Of a stretch of DNA of 64,000 nt, positions 19,107 to 27,426 are shown piece by piece. A model generated the notes under the pieces. That model searched no databases. It was not told the origin of the DNA and worked only from the letters and a program-made list of their open reading frames with translations. Positions within the stretch are counted from its first letter, which is position 1, and each line of letters opens with the position of its first letter. This DNA comes from Oceanimonas baumannii (GTDB lineage Bacteria > Pseudomonadota > Gammaproteobacteria > Enterobacterales > Aeromonadaceae), in assembly GCF_002245495.1 (NCBI RefSeq), contig NZ_NQJF01000002.1, positions 332,018 to 396,017 on the forward strand, in the 5' to 3' direction. Position numbers and translations under genes: made by a program.

Positions 19107-20978
19107 ATGGAAGCTGAGCAACTGGAGGTACTTGCCTTCATTCGCCAGTACTATCCCTTTAAGTCATTGCCCGAAGATGTGCTGGAGCAGGTGGCGACCC
19201 AGGTGGAAGTTGCCTACTTTCGTGCCGGCACCATTATTTTCAAATATGGCGATGCGGTACATGATCTTTATCTGATCCGCAGCGGGGCGGTGGAAATACA
19301 CCGTCGTAACGGCGAGCTGTATAACCGTTTGAGTGAAGGCAGTCTGTTTGGCCAGATGGGACTGCTGATGAATAACAAAAACCGGTTGCCGGCCACGGCA
19401 CTGGAAGACACCCTGGTGTACTGTCTGCCGGAAGCGGTGTTTCATGATCTATATGAGCGTTTTGAAGTTTTTGCCGACTTTGTGGAGGTCGGGGACAGTG
19501 CCCGGCTGCGCCATGCAGTATCCCGTTATCAGGATGCCAATGAGCTGATGACATCGGGCATTCGTGAGCTGATCTCGCGGGAGCCGGTGTCCATCGGTCG
19601 TTCGGCCAGCGTCTATGATGCGGCCCGTAAAATGACCGAAGAAGCGGTGTCATCCATTCTTATCCTGAATGAACAGGGTGAAGAAGAGGACGAGGTGGCC
19701 GGTATTATTACTGACAGGGATCTGCGAACCCGGGTACTGGCGGAACAGCTGCCAGCCGATACTCCGGTGGCCGACATTATGTCGGTGGATCTGGTGGCGG
19801 CAGAAAGTGATCAATACGTGTTTGAAGCCATGCTCACCATGTTGCGCTATAACCTGCATCATCTGCCGGTGCTGCACAGAGGAAAGCCTATTGGCGTGGT
19901 GGCGCTGTCAGATGTGATGCGACATGAGTCCCGTAACAGCCTGTTTGTGGTGCGGCATATCTTCCGGGCTCAGGATGCCGATGAGCTTGCCACCATTGCC
20001 GATGATGCCCGGGCCTGCTTTGTGCGCATGGTCAAGGAAGATGCCAACTCTCATATGATTGGCTCGGCCATGGCGGTGATTGGCCGCAGCTTTAAACAGC
20101 GCCTGCTGGAGCTGGCCGAAGAAAACCTGGGGCCACCGCCGGTGCCCTACTGCTTTCTGGCGCTGGGCTCGATGGCCCGTGACGAGCAGCTGGTGGTGAC
20201 CGATCAGGATAACGCTATTATTCTGGATAATGGTTATAGTGCAGAGCATCATAACGATTATTTTGCTGCACTGGCCAAATATGTCAGCGATGGTCTGGCC
20301 GCCTGCGGCTACAGTTATTGCACCGGCAATATTATGGCCACCAATCCTGAATGGCGTAAAACCCGTAAAGAATGGGAACAGTGCTTTCTTGACTGGATCG
20401 ATAACCCCAGTGCCCGCTCATTGCTTAACAGCAACGTTTTCTTCGATCTTGACGGCGTATACGGGCACCTGGAGTGGGCCGAGCAGCTTAACCGGTTGAT
20501 CGTGCGCCGGGCCCGGCGCAGTCCGCGTTTTCTGGCCAGCATGGCCCGCAATGCCTTGCTGCGTACGCCGCCGCTGGGCTTCTTCAAAGAGTTCGTGATG
20601 GAGCAGGATGGCAAGCATAACAATTCCATCAATCTCAAGCGCCGGGGAACGGCGCCGCTGGCGGATCTGATCCGTGTACATGCCCTGGCCACGGGATCCA
20701 AGGCCCGCAATTCCTTTGAACGGCTGAACGATGTGATAGAAGCCGACATTCTGCCCAGAGGAAGGGGACCGGATTTGCGTGATGCCATGGAGTTTATTGC
20801 CACGGTGCGTATCCGCCATCAGGCCATGGATGTGGAAGCGGGCCGGGAGCCCGATAACAATATAGAGCCGGAAAATCTGTCCGACTTTGAGCGGCGGAAT
20901 TTAAAAGATGCCTTTCAGATCCTGAGCCAGGCTCAGAAATTTCTGAAGTTCCGTTATCAGCCCGGACGAGCCCCTTGA
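19107..20978 (+). CDS. cNMP-binding/CBS/DUF294 putative nucleotidyltransferase regulator
   Basis: A 623-residue multidomain cytoplasmic protein. A cyclic-nucleotide-binding fold is at residues 10-120 (GTIIFKYGDAVHDLYLIRSG). Two CBS motifs are at about 155-275. A DUF294 GlnD-like nucleotidyltransferase domain follows (ALGSMARDEQLVVTDQDNAI, about 350-370), and DUF294_C is at 460-615. In related bacteria such genes sit beside acetate or solute symporters and a DnaQ-like exonuclease; the exonuclease is next here, seven bases away. The target of any nucleotidyl transfer is unknown. ATG 19107 has CAGGAGTGAG upstream. Confidence 0.88.
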   Translation: MEAEQLEVLAFIRQYYPFKSLPEDVLEQVATQVEVAYFRAGTIIFKYGDAVHDLYLIRSGAVEIHRRNGELYNRLSEGSLFGQMGLLMNNKNRLPATALEDTLVYCLPEAVFHDLYERFEVFADFVEVGDSARLRHAVSRYQDANELMTSGIRELISREPVSIGRSASVYDAARKMTEEAVSSILILNEQGEEEDEVAGIITDRDLRTRVLAEQLPADTPVADIMSVDLVAAESDQYVFEAMLTMLRYNLHHLPVLHRGKPIGVVALSDVMRHESRNSLFVVRHIFRAQDADELATIADDARACFVRMVKEDANSHMIGSAMAVIGRSFKQRLLELAEENLGPPPVPYCFLALGSMARDEQLVVTDQDNAIILDNGYSAEHHNDYFAALAKYVSDGLAACGYSYCTGNIMATNPEWRKTRKEWEQCFLDWIDNPSARSLLNSNVFFDLDGVYGHLEWAEQLNRLIVRRARRSPRFLASMARNALLRTPPLGFFKEFVMEQDGKHNNSINLKRRGTAPLADLIRVHALATGSKARNSFERLNDVIEADILPRGRGPDLRDAMEFIATVRIRHQAMDVEAGREPDNNIEPENLSDFERRNLKDAFQILSQAQKFLKFRYQPGRAP

Positions 20979-20985
20979 GGAAGTT

Positions 20986-21717
20986 ATGGTTTACCTGAGA
21001 CCGTCATCACTGGTGGAGCCGGTTCGTGCACCTGACTGGCCGGCGTTGTTTGAACAGCGGGCCCGCAGTGCCCGTGATTACCGGTTGCAGCGCTTTTACC
21101 GGGCCGGCCTGCCAGATCCGGACACGCCCCTTGCCGAGGTGCCTTTCGTGGCACTGGACTTTGAAACGACCGGTCTGGATGCCCGGAAAGACGCCATTGT
21201 CAGCATTGGTCTGGTACCGTTTACCCTGCACCGTATTCGCTGTCGCGATGCGGCCCACTGGATTGTAAATCCGCACCGGCCACTGGCAGGGGAAACCGTT
21301 GCCTTACACGGTATAACCCATTCTGAAATAGAAGAAGCCCCGGATTTGCTGCAGGTGCTTGATGAACTGCTCACTGCTCTGGCCGGTCATATTGTGGTGG
21401 TGCATTACCGGCGTATAGAGCAGATATTTTTTGCGGCGGCGCTGAAGGCCCGGCTGAATGAGGATATTCGTTTTCCGGTGGTCGATACCATGGAGCTGGA
21501 AACCCGTTTTCACCCGAGAACACTCAGTCTGTGGAGCCGTCTGCGCGGCCACAAGCCGGTATCTATCCGGCTGGCCAAAAGCCGTGAGCGTTACAACCTG
21601 CCTCACTATCCGCCCCATCATGCCCTGACCGATGCATTAGCTACCGCCGAACTGTTACAAGCGCAGATAGCCTATCACTACACACCGGAAATGCCATTAA
21701 GTGAGCTGTGGCTCTAA
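20986..21717 (+). CDS. DnaQ-like 3'-5' exonuclease
   Basis: A 243-residue DEDDh-type exonuclease. ExoI motif is FVALDFETTGLD, followed by IVSIGLVPF. ExoII is in LHGITHSEI and VVHYRRIEQIFF. ExoIII-like HHALTDALATAELLQAQ lies near the C-terminus. It resembles the epsilon subunit of DNA polymerase III but lacks the polymerase-binding tail and is linked to the DUF294 gene (7-base gap), as in other gammaproteobacteria. The substrate, DNA or RNA, is unknown. Confidence 0.9.
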   Translation: MVYLRPSSLVEPVRAPDWPALFEQRARSARDYRLQRFYRAGLPDPDTPLAEVPFVALDFETTGLDARKDAIVSIGLVPFTLHRIRCRDAAHWIVNPHRPLAGETVALHGITHSEIEEAPDLLQVLDELLTALAGHIVVVHYRRIEQIFFAAALKARLNEDIRFPVVDTMELETRFHPRTLSLWSRLRGHKPVSIRLAKSRERYNLPHYPPHHALTDALATAELLQAQIAYHYTPEMPLSELWL

Positions 21718-21729
21718 TTTTCAAAGGGG

Positions 21730-22353
21730 TCACAGTTTCCCGAGGGGAGGTACTTTAGGTCCGTCATCGGGTTCGCTGTCGGGCAGGCTGAGCACTGGTT
21801 CCCGGCGGCCACCGGCGAGCGGGGCAGGCTGACTCACAGGGCGCAGCAAGGCTTTTATTTCGTCCTGCAGCTCCTGAGGCTCGGGCCAGTCTTTGGGGGA
21901 GATATGTACCACGGGCAGACCGGCTGCTTCAATTTGCTCCAGTAACCGGTGCCGGTGTCGGCCATCGGCCCGGCTCAGGCTGTCGTCGGTCAGGGCTACA
22001 ACGAGGCGGGGGGTCAGATCGCCGGGCGCACACAGCACAAAATCCAGCTTCTCGCCATATATTGTCTGCCAGGCTTGCTCTTTATGTGCTTTTCTCAGTG
22101 TGGGCGACAGCGCCAGCACTTCGCTCATCTGCACCGCCGGAAACACTCGCAGGTGGGTACCAGCGGTGCGTTCAAGCAGCTTAAAGGCCGTGGCGGCCTC
22201 CGGGCTGAACATGATCTTCTGCACATACGCCTGGCCCGGCTTGCCTTGCCAGATACGGCGCAGCAGGCTGAAAAGCACCAGCAGAACAAGCAGTGTTACC
22301 AGGCTCAGCATCAGCCAGTCGAGTAAGGAAACGGGCAACCAGTCGATCATCAT
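21730..22353 (-). CDS. DUF2726 membrane-anchored protein
   Basis: A 207-residue protein with one N-terminal membrane helix (WLMLSLVTLLVLLVLFSLL). A cytoplasmic domain follows with AFKLLERTAGTHLRVFPAVQMSEVL and a nuclease-like core (DFVLCAPGDLTPRLVVALTDDS) characteristic of DUF2726. The related topoisomerase-C-terminal/restriction-type folds make a nucleic-acid role possible, but none is shown. The C-terminus is a proline-rich tail. Tandem ATGs at 22350 and 22353 are the likely start; a longer start at 22431 would put a polar segment before the helix. Confidence 0.75.
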   Translation of the reverse strand: MMIDWLPVSLLDWLMLSLVTLLVLLVLFSLLRRIWQGKPGQAYVQKIMFSPEAATAFKLLERTAGTHLRVFPAVQMSEVLALSPTLRKAHKEQAWQTIYGEKLDFVLCAPGDLTPRLVVALTDDSLSRADGRHRHRLLEQIEAAGLPVVHISPKDWPEPQELQDEIKALLRPVSQPAPLAGGRREPVLSLPDSEPDDGPKVPPLGKL

Positions 22354-22421
22354 TTTATCCGGTATGAACAAGATATTATCAGTGTACTCAGCCAGTAATA
22401 AAAAATGAACCGGGGTGGTGC

Positions 22422-22450
22422 TGGTATGCACCGGCGCTCACCCCTATAAT
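22422..22450 (+). promoter_or_regulatory. Candidate sigma-70 promoter of gcvA
   Basis: A perfect -10 hexamer TATAAT at 22445-22450 lies 32 bases before the gcvA ATG. A poor -35 (TGGTAT, 22422-22427) sits at 17-base spacing, as would fit a promoter that is weak or autoregulated. The flanking GGTGCTGGTATGCACC contains a short inverted repeat. Confidence 0.45.
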
Positions 22451-22482
22451 TCACAGCCATTAAAACGCTGCCAGAGGTGAGC

Positions 22483-23394
22483 ATGTCCCGGCGATTACCC
22501 CCGCTTAATGCACTGAAGGCCTTTGAAGCCGCGGCCCGGAATCTGAGTTTTACCCGGGCGGCGGAAGAGCTGTTTGTCACTCAGGCAGCCATCAGCCATC
22601 AAATTAAGGGGCTGGAAGAGTATCTGGGTATCAAGCTGTTTCGCCGGCGTAACCGCTCGCTGTTGCTGACGGAAGAAGGCCAAAGCTATTTTCTTGAAAT
22701 AAAGGATATTTTTACCGGTATCTCCGACGCTACTGAGCGGCTGCTGGCACGCAGTGCCAAAGGAGCATTAACGGTCAGTCTGCAGCCGAGTTTTGCCATT
22801 CAGTGGCTGGTACCCCGGCTGGTGCGCTTCAGTGAAGAGCATCCGGACATTGATGTGCGCATCAAGGCCGTTGATCTTGATGAAGGGTCACTGACTGACG
22901 ATGTGGATGTGGCCATTTATTACGGCAAGGGACATTGGCCCGGGCTGCGTGCCGACAAACTGCACACTGAATACCTTATCCCTGTGTGCTCACCCATGCT
23001 GCTGATGGGCACCCGGCCACTGAAAAGCCCGGATGATCTGACCCGGCATACGCTGTTGCACGACACTTCCCGGCGTGACTGGAAGGCCTGGTTTAAACAG
23101 CTGGATATTCAGGCGGCCAATGTGAATCAGGGGCCGATATTCAGCCACTCTTCCATGGTGATCCAGGCTGCCATTCACGGGCAGGGAGTGGCACTCGGTC
23201 ACAGTGTGCTGACTCAGCCGGAAATTGACGCCGGACGGCTGGTCTGTCCCTTTGAGCAGGTGTTAATGTCGAAGAATGCTTATTACCTGGTCACACATGA
23301 GTCTCAGGCCAGCCTGGGTAAGATAGCCGCTTTTCGCGACTGGATGCTGGCATTGGTGACCAAAGAAGAAAAGCAAAAGGCGGTGAACGGATGA
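22483..23394 (+). CDS. gcvA: GcvA, LysR-type regulator of the glycine cleavage system
   Basis: A 303-residue LysR-type regulator. The winged helix-turn-helix is at residues 5-65 (LPPLNALKAFEAAARNLSF, then TRAAEELFVTQAAISHQIK). The effector-binding domain contains DVDVAIYYGKGHWPGL and QGPIFSHSSMVIQAAIHGQ, very close to enteric GcvA, which activates or represses gcvTHP according to glycine and purine levels. ATG 22483 gives the family-like MSRRLPPLNALK. No gcvB-like small RNA is apparent on the other strand upstream. Confidence 0.93.
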   Translation: MSRRLPPLNALKAFEAAARNLSFTRAAEELFVTQAAISHQIKGLEEYLGIKLFRRRNRSLLLTEEGQSYFLEIKDIFTGISDATERLLARSAKGALTVSLQPSFAIQWLVPRLVRFSEEHPDIDVRIKAVDLDEGSLTDDVDVAIYYGKGHWPGLRADKLHTEYLIPVCSPMLLMGTRPLKSPDDLTRHTLLHDTSRRDWKAWFKQLDIQAANVNQGPIFSHSSMVIQAAIHGQGVALGHSVLTQPEIDAGRLVCPFEQVLMSKNAYYLVTHESQASLGKIAAFRDWMLALVTKEEKQKAVNG

Positions 23395-24002
23395 AGGTGT
23401 TAAAAAACGGCTCTGATACGGCGTGTCGCCGCTTATTGCTGGCGCACGGTGCCGGTGCTGGCATGGAGCATGATGTCATGCAAACGCTGGCGCAAGGGCT
23501 AGCCTGTGATGATATTCAGGTGATTCGTTTTGAGTTTCCGTATATGCAGAAAACCCGCGCTGATGGTCGCCGCCGCCCCCCCGACCGGGAGCCGGTATTG
23601 CTTGACTGCTGGCGGCAGGTCGTTGCTGAATTTGCTCACCCCGGGCTGTTTATGGCGGGCAAATCCATGGGCGGGCGCATGGCTTCACTGGTGGCCGATG
23701 AGCTGCAGCCCGCTGGTTTGATATTGCTGGGGTTTCCTTTTTATCCGCCAGGCAAGCCGGATCGCTTTCGCGGGCAGCACCTGGCTTCCATAACAACACC
23801 GACGTTGTTGCTGCAAGGGGAGCGGGATACGTTTGGCGATCGGGAAGCCGTGGCTGGGTACGATCTGGCTGATACGGTACAGACCAGCTGGATAACGGAC
23901 GGTGATCATGGCTTCAAGCCCCGCAAGGCGTCGGGGGCCACGCTTGAAAGCAACCTGGCGTGTGTTATCGACAACATGAGGAACTTTATTCGTGAGCATT
24001 AA
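23391..24002 (+). CDS. Small alpha/beta-hydrolase (KANL3/Tex30-like)
   Basis: A 203-residue alpha/beta-hydrolase. An N-terminal oxyanion-type segment RLLLAHGAGAGMEHD is followed by the nucleophile elbow MAGKSMGGRMA (Ser about residue 89). An Asp in LLQGERDTFGD and a His in ITDGDHGFKPRK complete a plausible Ser-Asp-His triad. Short bacterial proteins of this kind are annotated as dienelactone-hydrolase-like; the substrate is unknown. It overlaps gcvA by four bases and ygdD by 11, so it is wedged inside the gcvA-ygdD-rlmM group. Confidence 0.85.
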   Translation: MKVLKNGSDTACRRLLLAHGAGAGMEHDVMQTLAQGLACDDIQVIRFEFPYMQKTRADGRRRPPDREPVLLDCWRQVVAEFAHPGLFMAGKSMGGRMASLVADELQPAGLILLGFPFYPPGKPDRFRGQHLASITTPTLLLQGERDTFGDREAVAGYDLADTVQTSWITDGDHGFKPRKASGATLESNLACVIDNMRNFIREH

Positions 24003-24378
24003 TCTCGCGTTTTATGGGGCAGCCCTGTTTGGTCTGACAGCGACTGCGCTGGGGGCTTATGGAGCTCATGGCCTGGCAGCCGGTGGCACGGCCGCGACGC
24101 TGGTATCGGCATTTAACACCGGTGTGCAATATCAGTTTTTACATGCACTGGCCTTGTTGCTGGTGGCTGTGATGCTAAAACAGCGTGCTAGCGGGTTGCT
24201 GAATGCCGCCGTGATCTTTTTTGTGCTGGGCATTGTGATGTTCAGCGGCAGTATTTATACCCTGGTGTTGTTTGGCACCAAAGGGATTGGTTTTATTACC
24301 CCGCTCGGGGGGATGAGTTTTATGGTGGGCTGGCTGTGCCTGTTACTGGCTGGCCGCACCTGGTTGAGGTTTAAATGA
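23992..24378 (+). CDS. ygdD: DUF423 inner-membrane protein (YgdD)
   Basis: A 128-residue protein with four predicted helices and the family hallmark [17 protein letters not shown] segment ([18 protein letters not shown]) plus [15 protein letters not shown]. It corresponds to E. coli YgdD, next to gcvA and rlmM there as well. The function is unknown. The GTG start at 23992 has GAGGAA upstream; the stop overlaps the rlmM start. Confidence 0.9.
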   Translation: MSINLAFYGAALFGLTATALGAYGAHGLAAGGTAATLVSAFNTGVQYQFLHALALLLVAVMLKQRASGLLNAAVIFFVLGIVMFSGSIYTLVLFGTKGIGFITPLGGMSFMVGWLCLLLAGRTWLRFK

Positions 24379-25466
24379 AACAGTTGTTGATATATTGCCG
24401 CCCCGGATTTGAAAAAGAAGCGGCAGCGGAAATTCAGGAAAGGGCAGGACTGATGGGGTGTCCCGGTTTTGCCCGTACCAAAGATGACAGCGGTTTTGTC
24501 GTATATGAGTGTTTTCAGCCAGAAGATGGCGATTTGCTGGCGCGTAAGTTGCCGTTCCGCGAACTGATTTTTGCCCGCCAGATGCTGGTAGTATGGGCGG
24601 AGCTGAACGATCTCCCTCTTGATGATCGCATCAGCCCGCTGCTGGAAGCTGCCGAAGGCATGCCGCTGTGCGGGGAAATCAGGGTGGAAACCGCAGACAC
24701 CAACGACGGCAAAGAATTATCGCGTTTTTGCCGCAAGTTTACGGTACCTGCGCGTCAGGCGCTGCGTGGCAAAGGCATATTAACCCGCAGTGAAGCCCGT
24801 AACCGGCCGACACTGCATTTATTTTTTACGGCCAATAACAAAGTGATGCTGGGGTATTCCTATTCCTATAACCAGTCTCCTTTTCATATGGGCATTCCGC
24901 GACTGCGCTTTCCTGCCGATGCTCCCAGCCGTTCCAGTCTTAAGCTGGAAGAAGCCTTTCACGTGTTTATTCCCCGGGAAGAATGGGATACCCGTCTGAC
25001 TTCGGGCCTGCGTGGAGTGGATCTGGGGGCTGCACCTGGTGGCTGGACCTATCAGCTGGTGGCGCGGGGGATGATGGTGGCCGCCATTGATAATGGCCCC
25101 ATGGCGCAAAGCCTGATGGACACCGGCCAGGTAAAGCATTACCGGGAAGACGGTTTTAAGTGGCGTCCGAGCCGCAAGAATGTGTACTGGCTGGTTTGCG
25201 ACATGGTTGATAAACCGGCCAGAGTTGTTGCGCTGATGGCCGACTGGCTGCTGGAAGAAGACTGCCAGGAAGCGATCTTCAACCTTAAATTGCCGATGAA
25301 AAAGCGCTATGCCGAGGCGGTGTATAACCTGCAGCAATTGCAGGAAAAACTCGATCAGCTGGGTGGGTTTCAGGTGCAGGCAAAACAGCTTTATCACGAT
25401 CGTGAAGAGATCACTGTGCATGTATGTCAGCCACGCAAGGTTGCCAGACTGGAGCCCAAGGCCTGA
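24375..25466 (+). CDS. rlmM: RlmM, 23S rRNA 2'-O-ribose methyltransferase (C2498)
   Basis: A 363-residue enzyme that methylates the ribose of C2498 in 23S rRNA. A THUMP-like N-terminal region is followed by a Rossmann methyltransferase domain with the SAM-binding motif [13 protein letters not shown] (about residues 216-228). [17 protein letters not shown] and the [10 protein letters not shown] segment follow. The length matches E. coli RlmM (366). ATGA overlap with ygdD. Confidence 0.95.
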   Translation: MKQLLIYCRPGFEKEAAAEIQERAGLMGCPGFARTKDDSGFVVYECFQPEDGDLLARKLPFRELIFARQMLVVWAELNDLPLDDRISPLLEAAEGMPLCGEIRVETADTNDGKELSRFCRKFTVPARQALRGKGILTRSEARNRPTLHLFFTANNKVMLGYSYSYNQSPFHMGIPRLRFPADAPSRSSLKLEEAFHVFIPREEWDTRLTSGLRGVDLGAAPGGWTYQLVARGMMVAAIDNGPMAQSLMDTGQVKHYREDGFKWRPSRKNVYWLVCDMVDKPARVVALMADWLLEEDCQEAIFNLKLPMKKRYAEAVYNLQQLQEKLDQLGGFQVQAKQLYHDREEITVHVCQPRKVARLEPKA

Positions 25467-25498
25467 CTCTTTCGGACAACGGCCACGGATAAAACTAA

Positions 25499-25530
25499 AA
25501 AAGGCGCTGTTATTACAGCGCCTTTTGTTT
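25499..25530. terminator. Bidirectional terminator between rlmM and the isocitrate dehydrogenase gene
   Basis: AAAAGGCGCTG-TTATTA-CAGCGCCTTTT followed by GTTTT, with AAAACTAAA on the other side. An 11-bp stem with U-tracts on both strands, between two convergent genes. Textbook form. Confidence 0.88.
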
Positions 25531-25552
25531 TGGTAACCGCTTAAAGCCGGTA

Positions 25553-26560
25553 TTAAAGGTTGGCAATAATCGCGTCGGTAAACTCTGTGGTGCTGGCTGT
25601 GCCGCCCAGATCCCGGGTAACGGTCTGGCCTTCGGCAATGGTTTTACGCACGGCATTGCGGATTTGTGCAGCCTTGTCGGCCATGCCCAGGTGTTCCAGC
25701 ATCTGAATGGAGGCCAGGATCACCGAGCAGGGGTTGGCAATGTTCTGGCCGGCAATATCAGGGGCCGAGCCGTGCACGGCTTCAAAAATGGCCACGTCTT
25801 TGCCGATATTGGCACCCGGAGCCATACCCAGACCGCCTACCAGGCCGGCGCAGAGATCGGAAAGAATGTCACCGAACAGGTTGGTGGTGATAATCACATC
25901 AAAGCGCTCGGGATACATCACCAGGTTCATGCAGGCGGCATCCACGATCATTTCATTGGTTTCAATATCGGGATAACGCTGAGCAATTTCCCGTGCCACT
26001 TCCAAAAACAAACCGGAGGTAGACTTGAGAATATTGGCCTTGTGGACCACGGTGACCTTTTTGCGGCCTTCATTGCGGGCCAGCTCATAACCAAAGGTCA
26101 CAATACGCTCGGCTCCCTCGCGAGTGATAATGCTCATGGCCTCGGCGCTGCTGTTATCATCGGCGCGCTTTTGTCCGGCACCGGAATACATGCCTTCGGT
26201 ATTTTCCCGAATGGTAATGATATCGATGTTTTCAAAGCGGCTTTTCGTGCCTTCAAACGACACTACCGGGCGTACGTTGGCGTAGAGGTTGAAAAGCTTG
26301 CGAAGGGAAACGTTAATGGAGGTAAAGCCGCCGCCTACCGGTGTGGTAAGAGGGCCTTTCAGGGCAATTTTGTTCTGGCTGATCTGGTCCAGGGTTATCT
26401 GAGGAAGAAGCTCGCCGTGTTTTTCCAGGGCCATCAGGCCGGCATCGGCGTAGTCATAGTGAAAATTACAACCTGCGTGATCCATAATGCGCAGGGCGGC
26501 ATCGATAATGCTGGGACCGATGCCATCACCCGGGATCACGGTAATACTGCGTTTGTTCAT
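25553..26560 (-). CDS. NAD-dependent isocitrate dehydrogenase (IDH3-like, short form)
   Basis: A 335-residue beta-decarboxylating dehydrogenase. VIPGDGIGPSI is at the N-terminus, the substrate helix is NVSLRKLFNLYANVRPV, ITIRENTEGMYSG follows, and the nucleotide-side signature is IITTNLFGDILSDLCAGLVG with FEAVHGSAPDIAG. The LYANVRP form and the short length resemble NAD-type isocitrate dehydrogenases of the mitochondrial/IDH3 class more than the NADP-type Icd of E. coli (416) or LeuB. Strict substrate assignment (isocitrate versus homoisocitrate) needs assay. It is a single gene between two intergenic gaps. Confidence 0.82.
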   Translation of the reverse strand: MNKRSITVIPGDGIGPSIIDAALRIMDHAGCNFHYDYADAGLMALEKHGELLPQITLDQISQNKIALKGPLTTPVGGGFTSINVSLRKLFNLYANVRPVVSFEGTKSRFENIDIITIRENTEGMYSGAGQKRADDNSSAEAMSIITREGAERIVTFGYELARNEGRKKVTVVHKANILKSTSGLFLEVAREIAQRYPDIETNEMIVDAACMNLVMYPERFDVIITTNLFGDILSDLCAGLVGGLGMAPGANIGKDVAIFEAVHGSAPDIAGQNIANPCSVILASIQMLEHLGMADKAAQIRNAVRKTIAEGQTVTRDLGGTASTTEFTDAIIANL

Positions 26561-26636
26561 GGGGCAGCTTCCGTTATCAATGGTTGGTTTACGTTCTGTT
26601 TAGCAGCGACTTTATAACATTTTGTTCCCATTATGC

Positions 26637-27425
26637 CTATGGCTCTTTGGTCTGATTGTGATATCGAAGCTGCTGAAGATTAACCCCTAGCTCAATATCA
26701 TCCACCAGTTTCACAAGTTGTCGCGCCAACAGAGCATCATTTTTATGCTTTTGAACAGTATTTTGTTCTTTGCCGGTGGCCGTGATGGTCAGGATGGTAT
26801 CCAGGTTATCAAGTTGTTGCAGTAACTTTTGGGCTCGTTTGGGCCCAATTCCGGGCACGCCTTTCACATTACTACCGGTCACGCCGGTCAGTGCCCAGTA
26901 ATCCACCAGTTGCTGCGGGGACAGACCGAATTTCTGCTGTACATGTGCTTCATCCAGCCAGCGCTGGCCAAAGTGATCCCATAGCTGAATATGGGGCCCC
27001 AGCAGCTGGCAAAAGCCCTTGTCGGTCGACACGATAACGCTGTTTCCGCCATGGCGGGCCAGCTGGCAGGCCAGGGTAGCCACCAGATCGTCGGCTTCTT
27101 CACTGTCCGACAGCAGGGCACTGATGCCCTGTTGCAACAGCGCCTGCTGCAGCTCGTCCAGGTAACCGGACAACTCTGCCGGCATGGGCTGGCGATTGGC
27201 TTTGTATTCCGGGTACAGCCGGTGGCGAAATCCCACCGGTGCGCCATCAAAGACAGCCACCACATGACTTGGCCGAAACCGGCCCAGCAGCTTTCCGGTC
27301 GCCTGCACCAGGGCGGCACGTGTTGCCGCCAGTTGTGCTTCGGGCTGGGCATACTGGTTAAGTTGCACCGCATGCAGCCGGCGCACCAGGTTCATCGCAT
27401 CCAGAATCAGCAGCTGAGCGGGCAT
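26637..27425 (-). CDS. xni: Xni, flap endonuclease-like protein (exonuclease IX)
   Basis: A 262-residue protein of the 5'-3' exonuclease/FEN family. LLILDAMNLVRRL is at the N-terminus, VAVFDGAP and YKANRQPMP follow. The acidic centre is DSEEADDLVATLA, then VSTDKGFCQLL and the helix-hairpin-helix GVPGIGPKRAQKLL. It corresponds to E. coli Xni (YgdG), which sits beside ygdH (ppnN) there, as here: the ppnN stop is one base away. Confidence 0.93.
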   Translation of the reverse strand: MPAQLLILDAMNLVRRLHAVQLNQYAQPEAQLAATRAALVQATGKLLGRFRPSHVVAVFDGAPVGFRHRLYPEYKANRQPMPAELSGYLDELQQALLQQGISALLSDSEEADDLVATLACQLARHGGNSVIVSTDKGFCQLLGPHIQLWDHFGQRWLDEAHVQQKFGLSPQQLVDYWALTGVTGSNVKGVPGIGPKRAQKLLQQLDNLDTILTITATGKEQNTVQKHKNDALLARQLVKLVDDIELGVNLQQLRYHNQTKEP

Positions 27426-27426
27426 G

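Noticed and set aside
22354..22482. A GcvB small RNA gene divergent from gcvA
   Set aside because: The gap is only 129 bases and is bounded by the DUF2726 gene. I saw no GcvB-like seed sequence or terminator on the minus strand.
25664..26617. Plus-strand open frame opposite the isocitrate dehydrogenase gene (317 residues)
   Set aside because: It is antisense to a clear dehydrogenase; its His/Gly-rich composition is typical of reverse-complement translation.
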